From: Frederiksenia canicola | GTDB taxonomy: Bacteria; Pseudomonadota; Gammaproteobacteria; Enterobacterales; Pasteurellaceae | NCBI RefSeq assembly: GCF_011455495.1 | Contig: NZ_CP015029.1 | Location: 310,001-374,000 of the forward strand | Reading direction: 5' to 3' | Length of the DNA stretch: 64,000 nt | In this document: in pieces, positions 1-7,690 of the stretch | How the letters are laid out: each line of letters begins with the position of its first letter | Numbering within the stretch: position 1 is the stretch's first letter | Notes under the pieces: generated by a model | Database searches by the model: none | Seen by the model: the letters and a program-made list of their open reading frames with translations, nothing else | Told to the model about the DNA's origin: nothing | Program-made: the position numbers and the translations under genes

Positions 1-1761
1 TACATCAGCAAGGTGTAGAGCGGTTTCTAAGATGGCGAACCTGCCCGCCACTCGTTGCACCTGTGGGCTTGCATCATTTGGCAAGCGGTTGAGCCATTTG
101 TTTTTAATGGCTTGGTAAGCAGTCGGAATTTCAGACTTATTGGCAATAAGCCATTTAATCCAAAGCCTACCTACAACGCCATAATTCGCCCGTGTTGCCG
201 CATTCAAATGGTCAGCGTGAGCTTTGCCATCGGGTAAGCCGTGAAAGCATTTTGCGGGACTAATAGGCACATTCAACAAGCGGACTAATTGCCCCGCATT
301 GATTTGTATGCCCTTGCTCTTAAGAAAACTTTCTAGGTCAATTTCCCCTGTTGAGAATGCCGCAATCCGCCACCGTTGCAACTCTCGATTACCCCCGTCT
401 TTTGCCCCTTGAATTTTGCCTACACCATTAAACAGCGTATAAGCGATTTGTTCAGCGTGCTTCGGGTTGGTGATTTGCCCGATTTCATCAATCGTCAGCA
501 AACCATCATTACGGGCAGCCGCTTCGTTGGCAATACCCAGGGCGGTCGTGTTCCACGATAGACGAATATCGTCGGGATTGCCGAATAAACTATCTGCGAT
601 ATTGGCTGTCGTCGTTTTCCCTGCGGTTGAACCACCGAACAGATGAACGCCGAAACTTTCCGCATTCAACAGGGCAATCATTGGGCTTGCGAACGCCACC
701 GCTAAACCTAGCATTTGAGACGGATTACCCCGCACATAATCCGACACATTCGCCCGCCACGTTTCTGTCGTGCCTTGGGTGTGATAGCCTTTCGCCGTTG
801 CCGATTGTGAACGGAACAAGACAGGCGTTTCAGGTTCGCCGAGAATCTCGCCATTTGGCAAAATGTATGCCCCTTTCTGCCACCCTGTGGCATTGGTGAT
901 GGTCCATAGTTGGCGGTTGCCCTTATTCAGATTTTGCAAATAATCCGCCAATTCATTGCGTAAGTAAGGTGTATTGGTGATGTTTAAACCCCGCTCTTTC
1001 AGCAGTTTCCATCCTTCCCGCTCACCTAAATCCCGCAACGGTAGGGCTTCAGTGACTTTCTGTGAGCTTTGTTCTGGTTGCCATTGCAACACAATGAAAT
1101 CGTCTGTGTCGCTTCTGCCTATTCCCACAACATCCACCACATCGCAAAGCCATTTTTCATTACTCTCAATCCATTCGTCTGTGTCGGCATTGTATTTCGG
1201 GGTAATGCGATACAATCCCCTTAATCCGTTTATAGTGCGTTTTTCAATGAAAGGAGTACGTTTCTCTGCCTCATTCGCTAACGCTTGCTTTTGGGCGTTC
1301 TCTGTAACGATTTCAGCGATTTCCTTCGATTGATTGCCATCTTGTCGCAAGCGTTGAATATAATTGCTTAAATTCTCCAGTAATTGCCCTGCTTCGTCAT
1401 ACATTACCACCGTTTTGGCCGCCGTGTGTTTGGCGAGAAAATCAGAAATTAGCGTGATATGCGTACCTTTTAGGCTCTCGGCATTATTCGCTCGCTGAAT
1501 TTCCACATACTCCACACTTGCGGGGGCAATGCGATAAGCGGTCAGATTTTGCAAAACTTTTGCATCGAGAACGATTGGCGGGATTGCTCCCGCTTCTACC
1601 GTGCCTGTGGGTAAAATTTGATTTAGCTCAATCTCTGCTTGGGTACGTTCAGCCTGCGGGATATTGGCAAAATCCCACGCTTGAACGCCCGCTAAAATTT
1701 TGCATTGTGTCGCTCCCTGTGGTTGCTTTTTCAGATTCGGGGCCGCGGTGAGTTTAGCCAT
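1..1761 (-). CDS. DUF927-domain P-loop ATPase (replication/helicase type), C-terminus cut by window edge
   Basis: The frame is open for 587 codons from ATG at 1761 to the window edge, starting MAKLTAAPNL. A Walker A motif GGSTAGKTT lies near residues 376-384, and a Walker B-like LLTIDEIGQ follows near residue 425. This layout fits the DUF927 family found in phage satellites and integrative elements, where such proteins usually act in element replication as a helicase or primase-helicase. The N-terminal 190 or so residues lack the cysteine-rich primase zinc motif, so a primase domain is not visible here. The gene closes the minus-strand operon. The missing C-terminus could hold another domain. 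Confidence 0.75.
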   Translation of the reverse strand, partial: MAKLTAAPNLKKQPQGATQCKILAGVQAWDFANIPQAERTQAEIELNQILPTGTVEAGAIPPIVLDAKVLQNLTAYRIAPASVEYVEIQRANNAESLKGTHITLISDFLAKHTAAKTVVMYDEAGQLLENLSNYIQRLRQDGNQSKEIAEIVTENAQKQALANEAEKRTPFIEKRTINGLRGLYRITPKYNADTDEWIESNEKWLCDVVDVVGIGRSDTDDFIVLQWQPEQSSQKVTEALPLRDLGEREGWKLLKERGLNITNTPYLRNELADYLQNLNKGNRQLWTITNATGWQKGAYILPNGEILGEPETPVLFRSQSATAKGYHTQGTTETWRANVSDYVRGNPSQMLGLAVAFASPMIALLNAESFGVHLFGGSTAGKTTTANIADSLFGNPDDIRLSWNTTALGIANEAAARNDGLLTIDEIGQITNPKHAEQIAYTLFNGVGKIQGAKDGGNRELQRWRIAAFSTGEIDLESFLKSKGIQINAGQLVRLLNVPISPAKCFHGLPDGKAHADHLNAATRANYGVVGRLWIKWLIANKSEIPTAYQAIKNKWLNRLPNDASPQVQRVAGRFAILETALHLADV

Positions 1762-1771
1762 TGGTGCCCCC

Positions 1772-1972
1772 TTAAATCTCTTCCAGCAAATCTAAGCTGT
1801 TGTTGATTGTTTTTACTACGCTTTTTAATGCTGTGCCTAGATTAACAGTCTCATCATTATTGATTAGCTTTTCTTGAATAATTTCAAGTATGCAATAGGC
1901 CTCCCATAAACAACATTTTGCTGTATCAAAGCTGTCCAATTCTTCTTGATTGATTTTTTGGTTCTTATACAT
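1772..1972 (-). CDS. Small hypothetical protein (66 aa)
   Basis: I do not recognise this protein. It is a short, acidic, probably helical polypeptide with two cysteines (AKCCLWEAY) and a C-terminus rich in Leu, Ile and Glu. Its start overlaps the end of the upstream 65-residue gene by 8 bases, and it ends 10 bases before the ATPase start, so translational coupling within the element operon is likely. No signal peptide or membrane segment is visible. It could be an accessory protein of the replication module, but nothing in the sequence shows this. Confidence 0.55.
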   Translation of the reverse strand: MYKNQKINQEELDSFDTAKCCLWEAYCILEIIQEKLINNDETVNLGTALKSVVKTINNSLDLLEEI

Positions 1973-2162
1973 TTTTACCCCCTTTCACATCTCTAACCAT
2001 CGGTCTAACACTAATCGCATAAATCGCTAGGTTCTCGTCCATTGCGTTGCGTGCGGTCTGCCACGCTTCTTTGTGTGATAAGTTTTCAGCAAGGACTAAA
2101 CGCTCATCATTTGGCTCTGAATAGCCAATCACTCGATAAAGTGGTTCATTACGCATAAACAC
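1965..2162 (-). CDS. Small hypothetical protein (65 aa)
   Basis: Unrecognised. The sequence (MFMRNEPLYRVIGYSEPN...) looks like a compact alpha/beta polypeptide with a basic C-terminus. It overlaps the end of the double Ash/Icd-like ORF by 14 bases and the next gene by 8 bases, in a tightly packed operon. ATG at 2156 (second Met) is an equally possible start. No function can be assigned. Confidence 0.5.
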   Translation of the reverse strand: MFMRNEPLYRVIGYSEPNDERLVLAENLSHKEAWQTARNAMDENLAIYAISVRPMVRDVKGGKNV

Positions 2163-3273
2163 CCCCTTGTACTGGTAAACGGGCGATAAGCACGGGTTTA
2201 GATTGTGAGAGTGGTAAACGTTTATAGGCTTCGGCTAGGGTGCGTGCGTAAACAGTAATGCGTAGGCGTGAGCCTGTGAATAGGAATTTGTAGAACATTT
2301 GAGAAAGCTCCAATGGTAGTTTTTGAATATCTACCGCTTTGCTTCTCACGGCTGGGCGGTAGAGCGTATCGGGGTGAGAAACTGCCACCATTGGAAGACA
2401 GCCAACGCCTAAGCGTTGCCCAATACGCCCCACCATTGAGAGAAAGGAACGCTCCTTATTTTTCAGGAACGCATTTTCTTTGGGTGTGCGTAAGCTACGA
2501 ACAAAAAAAGCACGAGTTAAAGGCGTGCTACTGTTCGCCAATGGTAAATCATTCAGCTTCTCACGGCTGGCTGTCGATTTTGCGACAACGGGAGCAGAAT
2601 AACCGATAAGGGCGAACGGGTGCAATATGGTTTTTTGTTCAGTGGGTTGCACGTTTCGTGCAAGAAAAATTGCATCTTTCGTGCAAGGTTTGCCTGTTTC
2701 GTGCAAGGAATTAGCACTGCAAGCGGTCAGATTATCGCTAAATCTTGCAATACAGATAGCTGGGCTTGTGAATTGAATGCGTTGGCGTGCTTCTTGTTCA
2801 GATTTAGCACGAATGCGAACAGTTAGGCGTTTCTCGCCTAGGAGTAGGAATTTGAATAGCATTGTGATTTTCTCTTTGTTTAGTAAATATGAATTGCCAT
2901 TCCCTAAAGGGTGTGACAAGGCTTCAACTACCGCAAAGAAACGGCTCGCCTTATTCGTGCGGATAAACTCCGCCTTATTTCGACGTATCGACCTTGCCAC
3001 AAATACAGCTTTTTGAAGGGTATAAGGAAAATCCTTACCCCTTTCTGAAAGGTAAATTTGTGATAAAAAAGTTCCGCAAGTCTGACGGGTGCGGTGTCCG
3101 TTCTTTGTGATAGTGCTTTCAATACTACCGCCAAGATCCCCCTTTTGCAAGCGGTCAGTTCCTAGTGATTTTTTGCAAATTTTAACAAATACCCATAACT
3201 TGCTGCGATTTGTTAGAAATATGGGGTGATTTGTTGTAATATCTCGCTGTAATCTCGTTGTAAAATTTTTCAT
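2149..3273 (-). CDS. Ash/Icd-like phage protein with two fused copies of the C-terminal module
   Basis: The 374-codon ORF starts at ATG 3273 behind AAAGG. Residues 326-374 (MFYKFLFTGSRL... to ARLPVQGGVYA) and the preceding SMVGRIGQ segment match the pattern I know from P4-type Ash/Icd-like (host cell division inhibitor-like) proteins. A second copy of the same module lies at residues 138-178 (MLFKFLLLGEKRL... to CIARF). Both modules start with an internal ATG (2862 and 2298) preceded by a usable ribosome site; GGAG sits before 2298. Short proteins may therefore be made from inside the long frame. Two uptake-signal cores lie within the gene. The role is inferred from family resemblance only. 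Confidence 0.6.
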   Translation of the reverse strand: MKNFTTRLQRDITTNHPIFLTNRSKLWVFVKICKKSLGTDRLQKGDLGGSIESTITKNGHRTRQTCGTFLSQIYLSERGKDFPYTLQKAVFVARSIRRNKAEFIRTNKASRFFAVVEALSHPLGNGNSYLLNKEKITMLFKFLLLGEKRLTVRIRAKSEQEARQRIQFTSPAICIARFSDNLTACSANSLHETGKPCTKDAIFLARNVQPTEQKTILHPFALIGYSAPVVAKSTASREKLNDLPLANSSTPLTRAFFVRSLRTPKENAFLKNKERSFLSMVGRIGQRLGVGCLPMVAVSHPDTLYRPAVRSKAVDIQKLPLELSQMFYKFLFTGSRLRITVYARTLAEAYKRLPLSQSKPVLIARLPVQGGVYA

Positions 3274-3328
3274 TTTAAGAACCTTTTGGGTAGTGAAGTT
3301 GCCCCGTCTATTCGGACGGGGTTTTTAT

Positions 3329-3847
3329 TTAGAATAGACCTGGTTGATACTTCACAATTAAAAATGCCTTTTCCTGTGCCAGTGCGTGCTTCTCAACTTT
3401 GCGTACATTGAGATTCACGCCCGCATAATGCCCCCGCTCAATCGAGTTTCTTTCTCGGTGAGTGAAGTCATTTAATTCAGCAAACGGAATGCCGTAGCCA
3501 CCTGTTTTGCGGATTTGTGGGATAACTTCTCGGCATATCCAATTCGTAAAACGGTGGGCTTGCGTGCCACTAATAACGGCTTTCTTACTTCGTAAAATCA
3601 ACTTGTAGAATCCGCCTTCTGTAAGCCATAACATTTTTTGCTTTCCGCCTAGGGTGTCGGTTAATCCTACCCCCTTTTCGTCATCATCTAGTCGGCTTAC
3701 TGCGTCCTTGTGGTTGCTGATTTCTAATACCTCGCACACATCTTTTGCCACAAAATAAGGCTTGCCGTTTTGGGTGATAACTCTGATTTCTTGATTCTCA
3801 AATATCAGAACGCTTGTTCTTTCGATTGGATCAATCTGTTTCATCAT
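3329..3847 (-). CDS. BRO-N domain antirepressor-like protein
   Basis: This 172-residue protein has an N-terminal BRO-N fold signature at about residues 10-105: GKPYFVAKDVCEVLEISN, then LDDDEKG, WLTEGGFYKLILRSKK and FTNWICREVIPQIRKTGGY. BRO-N proteins bind DNA and many act as phage antirepressors, relieving lytic or SOS repressors. Its stop-proximal and start-proximal neighbours are element genes; it begins one base after the upstream AntB-like gene ends. The C-terminal 50 residues have no known domain visible to me. The exact target repressor cannot be told from sequence. Confidence 0.85.
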   Translation of the reverse strand: MMKQIDPIERTSVLIFENQEIRVITQNGKPYFVAKDVCEVLEISNHKDAVSRLDDDEKGVGLTDTLGGKQKMLWLTEGGFYKLILRSKKAVISGTQAHRFTNWICREVIPQIRKTGGYGIPFAELNDFTHRERNSIERGHYAGVNLNVRKVEKHALAQEKAFLIVKYQPGLF

Positions 3848-4591
3848 TTACTCCTTACCTTGTTTCAAACGTTGTGACAAATAACGCTGCGCCAGTTTGG
3901 TTAATTGGGCTTTGCGTTCTTGGAATGGCATATCTAAATCAATCAGGGTTGCATCGGCTTTTAATAGCTCTTTAAGCAGGGCAAGCTGTGCTACGTTGAA
4001 ATGCTTTCTTGCATTGCCTGTAACATCATTGGCTTGCTTCCAAGCCCTGATATTCATACCAACGACTAGACTATCTAGCATCTCGGCTTCGTTGCTGTGA
4101 TGATAAGGCTTCTTACCTTTCTGATTGCGGATTTCCCACTGCTCAATCGCTTCATTTAAGGCGTGGTTGTAGTCGATACTGTCTAGCCGTGCCTGTGTTT
4201 TCGCTAAGCTGTTGCGGTACACTTTCGGGGCAATCTCTGCCAGTGCCTTTTCACAGTCAATAAAATGCTGTCGGATTTCGTGAGCGATTTCTGTCTTTTC
4301 CATCAAGCAAAGGTGCTTCGCCATATCCAGCGATAGAATGTATTCAACCGCTCGCAAATTCCCGCCTTTTGAACTTGCTAATTTTGGCAAATCAATGATT
4401 GAATTTTGAACAATCAAATAATCCACGTTCTCAATAAATCGCCCCTGTTGAATGCGGGCTTTAATCCAGTGGGCATACATTCGCCCCACCCCTAAGCCTT
4501 GGTGCAATGCCCGCCCGTTAATGCCGTTGGCGGTTCTGCCGTTGAAGTCGTGAGTTTGTGGGGTAAGTAATTGGCTGATTTCGTTTTGCAT
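3848..4591 (-). CDS. AntA/AntB-type antirepressor
   Basis: The 247-residue protein opens with the AntA/AntB layout: residues 22-95 contain NGINGRALHQGLGVGRMYAHW, followed by IENVDYLIVQNS and a segment EYILSLDMAKHLCLMEKTEIA that is the conserved signature of the domain. The rest is helical and unassigned. The family is known from phage P1 and many prophages, where members antagonise immunity repressors. It abuts the BRO-N gene with no gap, giving two antirepressors of different families in one operon. RBS AAGGAGT precedes ATG 4591. Confidence 0.85.
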   Translation of the reverse strand: MQNEISQLLTPQTHDFNGRTANGINGRALHQGLGVGRMYAHWIKARIQQGRFIENVDYLIVQNSIIDLPKLASSKGGNLRAVEYILSLDMAKHLCLMEKTEIAHEIRQHFIDCEKALAEIAPKVYRNSLAKTQARLDSIDYNHALNEAIEQWEIRNQKGKKPYHHSNEAEMLDSLVVGMNIRAWKQANDVTGNARKHFNVAQLALLKELLKADATLIDLDMPFQERKAQLTKLAQRYLSQRLKQGKE

Positions 4592-4602
4592 TGGGTTACT
4601 CC

Positions 4603-4992
4603 TTAATGAATGGCGTTGCTTGTGCTGTCATCTTTTGCTTCGGCATTGCTCTCTTCAACAATCGGAGCTTGCTCTACTTTCTCTGCGAACATTCGCATCA
4701 GACTTGCAAAGTAAAGGTAAGACCCTACCGCTTTACATTCGGCTTCTTGCTCGTCATCGCTTAACTCGTCATAGTTTTCACTAAAGCCTTTGGCGTTGCT
4801 CATAATCGATTTGTAGAGCGTGTTCAGCTCTAATTTGAATTGCTGCTTGGTGTCAGCTTCCATTGCGGTTTTCATCAATGCATCGCTTGCCACATCGAAC
4901 ATCACGGTAAGTAGTGGGTAGTAATCCATCATTTGCCCTACATCTAAAAATTCATTGTGGGCTGTGTTTTTTGGGGTTGTTGTCTCTGTCAT
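4603..4992 (-). CDS. Hypothetical acidic protein (129 aa)
   Basis: Unrecognised soluble protein with a helical core and an acidic, low-complexity C-terminal tail (VEESNAEAKDDSTSNAIH). It lies just upstream of the AntB-like gene with an 11-base gap and probably shares its transcript. There is no signal peptide or membrane segment. Comparable acidic proteins are common in the early regions of temperate phages, but no function should be assigned. Confidence 0.55.
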   Translation of the reverse strand: MTETTTPKNTAHNEFLDVGQMMDYYPLLTVMFDVASDALMKTAMEADTKQQFKLELNTLYKSIMSNAKGFSENYDELSDDEQEAECKAVGSYLYFASLMRMFAEKVEQAPIVEESNAEAKDDSTSNAIH

Positions 4993-5138
4993 TGTTGTTT
5001 CTCTCTGTTTGATCCTTGGGGTAACCTTGGGGTTGTTCTTGCTATCCTTGCGGATCTCGTCTTAGGTTTTATTAGGTTCCAACATGAAGTTTTCTGAAGT
5101 TCTGAGCCTGTCATTTGAACGGCACCATTACGGCACCC
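4993..5138. other. Intergenic stretch, no gene seen
   Basis: About 146 bases separate the acidic 129-residue protein from the next small gene. I see only short degenerate repeats (for example GAAGTTTTCTGAAGTTCTGAG) and no convincing promoter or terminator. Confidence 0.3.
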
Positions 5139-5402
5139 CTACGGGTATATTACGGGGGAGTGTTCCCCTTGAACCTGTAACAATCTGTGTCGTTTACGCT
5201 TCAGCACGCTTAACATCGCCGCAAAGGGCTCTGTTGGGTTGGCTTTGAATTCGCTCCCTAACATTTCAATTCGCTCATCTAAGCAGAAGAGCAATTCAGT
5301 TAATGGATAGGGTTCTTCATCGCTCCAAAGGCTTAAAAACGTGAATACAGGCGTTTCTGTACGTTTGGTTTTATCGAGATAGTGTTCGATTGCCTTATTC
5401 AT
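5139..5402 (-). CDS. Hypothetical protein (about 87 aa)
   Basis: Unrecognised. I place the start at ATG 5402 (MNKAIEHYLDK), whose first bases overlap the stop of the upstream frame in an ATGAATAA arrangement; the frame is open to an earlier ATG at 5438. The sequence is helical and charged with a basic C-terminus (LKRKRHRLL). The overlap suggests translational coupling to the upstream, apparently frameshifted gene. No domain is visible. Confidence 0.5.
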   Translation of the reverse strand: MNKAIEHYLDKTKRTETPVFTFLSLWSDEEPYPLTELLFCLDERIEMLGSEFKANPTEPFAAMLSVLKRKRHRLLQVQGEHSPVIYP

Positions 5403-5885
5403 CAGCACTAGGTTCATCTTTGCGATAACACAACGCATCTAATTCTTCTCCTTCTGCCTGTTCCACCTGCTCTACATAATCAATTACGCCTTGCATTTGC
5501 TTGGTTAAATAGCGTGATAGTCGTTTGTAATACTTGGCGATTGTCTGTTGCTCTGCGGTCAATTTCCCTTCGCTGTTTAGCTCGACCAACAAGCGGTCGG
5601 TTTGGTGCAAGTTTTTGCAAATAGCCCCAAGTTGCCGTTGCAGTCCTTTCTTCAAGTGAAAACAGTCGGGGTAGTTCTTCTTACAATTCGCTACGCCCCA
5701 TTTTGCCTGGGTGAATGTGTAAGTAACCTGTGGGAAAGTATCTAACGCTAAAACGCTCTGATTGCGATTTTGAGAACCTTCCCCTTTAATTGGTGTATTG
5801 ATATTGTTTTTACTGGCTCTTTTGGCTCATTCTTGGCGGTTTTATACTGTTTTAATTGAGTGATAGGATTTTTATTCTCGGTCAT
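5395..5885 (-). pseudogene. Hypothetical element gene split by a probable frameshift
   Basis: ATG 5885, with AAGGAGT in front, begins MTENKNPITQLKQYK and in that frame stops at 5748. Near 5816-5830 (around GCCAAAAGAGCC) a second frame opens right after a TGA and continues without interruption as AKRASKNNINTPIKGEG and on to a stop at 5395. The second frame has no ATG or GTG of its own before a TTG at 5655. Joined by one shift, the two parts make one protein of about 160 residues with a basic N-terminal half and a helical acidic C-terminal half. It may be a decayed gene, a sequence error or a programmed shift. Function unknown. Confidence 0.5.
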
Positions 5886-5889
5886 CGCA

Positions 5890-6225
5890 TTACTCCTTAA
5901 ACTGTGAGAGATAAAAATCAATCTCTGCCTGTGTAAGTGATTCAAGCCCGCATTTCATACGCTCGCCATTTAGCACCTTGATAACCTTTTCAGCGTTCGT
6001 ACGGTCAGCAATTCGATAGACGGTAAAAGTCCCCGTGCCGTGTTTGTTTTTTTCTTCGGTTTTAATGATGTGAACATCGTGATTGTTGATTAAGTCATTC
6101 ACTTCATTTCGCCCGCTACTGATGAAGTAATTGAAATCAATCATCAAGCCACTAATGCCTTGTGGGTGATCCAAAATAGCTAGGCACGATTTAGCCATTC
6201 GGGTTGGGTAGTGAAGTTTAGCCAT
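5890..6225 (-). CDS. Hypothetical protein, possible winged-helix DNA-binding
   Basis: I start it at ATG 6225 (MAKLHYPTRMAKSCLAIL) because AAGGGG precedes it; the frame is open to 6276. The 111-residue product has an order of helices followed by GRNEVNDLIN and a beta hairpin-like segment HIIKTEEKNKHGTGTFTVYRI, which resembles a winged-helix fold. That is a pattern impression, not a family match. It lies between the AlpA-like regulator and the frameshifted gene and ends 4 bases before the latter's start. Confidence 0.55.
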   Translation of the reverse strand: MAKLHYPTRMAKSCLAILDHPQGISGLMIDFNYFISSGRNEVNDLINNHDVHIIKTEEKNKHGTGTFTVYRIADRTNAEKVIKVLNGERMKCGLESLTQAEIDFYLSQFKE

Positions 6226-6235
6226 AGGTTGCCCC

Positions 6236-6511
6236 TTACACTCTGCTAGCCTGTACAAGTTTAGAGAGATAGGCATTCACTTCGCTGCTTAAAAAGCCGA
6301 TTGAATTACGTCCGATTTCGATACGTTTCGGAAAATCTGCTTTGTAACGTTTGGATTTAGGATTGAGCCAATCATCTAAGGTAGAACTCGCCACGCTAAA
6401 GATTTTTGCGACTTCTTTTTTGCGTAAAATGCGGTCTTGCTCTGCCACGCCATAGCGAACAGAATCAGCGAGTTCTTGTGATGTGATAGGTTGATTTGTT
6501 TGTAGTGTCAT
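6236..6511 (-). CDS. AlpA-like phage regulator / excisionase-type DNA-binding protein
   Basis: This 91-residue protein has the MerR/AlpA-like helix-turn-helix at about residues 28-85: LRKKEVAKIFSVASSTLDDW, then a basic loop PKSKRYKADFPKRIEIGRNSIGF and SSEVNAYLSKL. The loop and the wing resemble the AlpA family, whose members activate element excision genes or act as directionality factors. It heads the minus-strand operon that includes the antirepressors and ATPase, and its upstream region holds four TTTGGGAAGT iterons. In phage-inducible islands, AlpA proteins control island induction; that role here is inference. Confidence 0.8.
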   Translation of the reverse strand: MTLQTNQPITSQELADSVRYGVAEQDRILRKKEVAKIFSVASSTLDDWLNPKSKRYKADFPKRIEIGRNSIGFLSSEVNAYLSKLVQASRV

Positions 6512-6617
6512 TGGTTGATACTCCCTATTCTTTCGTTTTGTGAAATATCCGCCACGATTAGCGGGTAGGGGTATTTTGTGAAATGAAATTGAGAAGTGGG
6601 AAAACTTACCAAAGATA

Positions 6618-6704
6618 TTTGGGAAGTAATTTTGGGAAGTATGGTAAAGCCTTGCTAATAAAGGCTTTACGCAATTTTGGGAAGTGATGAAAAATTTGGG
6701 AAGT
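6618..6704. repeat. Four TTTGGGAAGT iterons flanking a hairpin
   Basis: Exact 10-base copies of TTTGGGAAGT lie at 6618-6627, 6631-6640, 6676-6685 and 6695-6704, all in the same orientation. Between copies two and three sits an inverted repeat at 6643-6670 (GTAAAGCCTT and AAGGCTTTAC arms). The array is in the non-coding gap upstream of the AlpA-like gene. It could be an operator for the alpA operon, a replication origin for the element or an accessory recombination site. Confidence 0.7.
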
Positions 6705-6731
6705 TATGCGATAAGCAATAAAAAAGGCGGA

Positions 6732-7502
6732 TTAGTCCGCCTGTGGTGAATAGGTGTTTAGCGCTTCGCCTAGTCGCTTGCGATAAGTATCTTTACTTTT
6801 TGGATTAGCAAATAACACCTTGGCTTCTTTCTCTAAAATTTCCGCGATAGTTGCTTGCTTTGGCTTGCCTATGCTCGTCGCAAAAACAGATTTACATTTT
6901 GCCAATTCAAAGGAAAGCGTCGCGATAGCCTGTAAATGCGTTTCCCGCTCGGTTGGGTTGTAATTATCTGCTATCGTTGCTGTTTCCGTCTTCGTTGGCG
7001 GTGGTTCAGTTTTTTTTAGGTTTTGATTTATGGCGCTCTGTAATTCTTCCAGTTCTATTGTATTGCTTTTTGGGTGCTCGGGTTCTTTATTTGTTTCTTC
7101 TGGAAAGATTACATCCATAAACAACTTAAACAACTCCATAAAAATAAACATCAAAGCATATAAAAAATTTGGATTAATTGCGTATATTGCAGGAACAGAT
7201 CCATAAAGCTTCACTGGTTCTTTGGTTAGCACTAGATAAATACAGACAGAAAAAACATAGGTAAAATTTACCCAATAAATATTTTGGAATCTCCCTATAA
7301 TTTTGCAGAAGGTAAACTTCCTATATTTAAGACAAAGCAAAATCACACAGTAGAAGGACGTCAGAATAAGAAAATCAGTTAAAACTGTAACTGTAATAAC
7401 TTTATGCTTGTTTATTCCAAAAATGCAAGCATAAAAGAGCTGGAAATATGGAAACAAAGACAAAAAAATCAAAGTATCCTTTGGTCTAAATTTTTTTACC
7501 AT
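6732..7502 (-). CDS. Multi-spanning membrane protein of unknown function
   Basis: ATG 7502 (MVKKFRPKDTLIFL) has a strong AAAGGGGAG site, so I use it instead of the longer frame from 7601. The 256-residue product has four likely membrane segments near residues 10-30, 35-58, 72-92 and 103-130, then a soluble C-terminal part rich in charged residues with a proline/threonine linker (EPPPTKTETATIADN). Base composition of the membrane half is AT-rich relative to the flanking integrase. It sits between int and alpA, a position where satellites often carry cargo such as phage-defence genes. I recognise no family and assign no function. Confidence 0.65.
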   Translation of the reverse strand: MVKKFRPKDTLIFLSLFPYFQLFYACIFGINKHKVITVTVLTDFLILTSFYCVILLCLKYRKFTFCKIIGRFQNIYWVNFTYVFSVCIYLVLTKEPVKLYGSVPAIYAINPNFLYALMFIFMELFKLFMDVIFPEETNKEPEHPKSNTIELEELQSAINQNLKKTEPPPTKTETATIADNYNPTERETHLQAIATLSFELAKCKSVFATSIGKPKQATIAEILEKEAKVLFANPKSKDTYRKRLGEALNTYSPQAD

Positions 7503-7601
7503 AAAACTCCCCTTTGAGCTGCCCTTTACTGTGAGAGTGTGGAAAGGGAAATAAAGGGCTTTCCCCTTGTCGTGTCGGTTAATTACTCCGCCACTATCCA
7601 C
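7503..7601 (-). other. Ash-like leader in frame with the membrane protein
   Basis: The 33 codons upstream of ATG 7502 stay open in the same frame and read MDSGGVINRHDKGKA then FPFHTLTVKGSSKGSF. This resembles the conserved leader that precedes Ash-family ORFs in P4-like elements. A strong ribosome site inside the leader (AAAGGGGAG) argues that it is mainly a conserved upstream sequence. It may act as a transcript or translation control region. Confidence 0.4.
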
Positions 7602-7690
7602 ACTAATTCGGTAGTTAATTTATAGGCTAATTATGGCTAATCTTTCACAAAATGCAAGCATTTTCACTGATTTTAATTACAGTGAATTGT

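Noticed and set aside
55-1751. Plus-strand ORFs in the first 1.7 kb
   Set aside because: The minus strand holds one continuous 587-codon frame with a Walker A motif; the plus-strand ORFs are short and unrelated.
6618-6704. CRISPR or DnaA-box cluster
   Set aside because: Spacing is irregular and units are only 10 bp with no spacer-like length; the sequence is unlike TTATCCACA.
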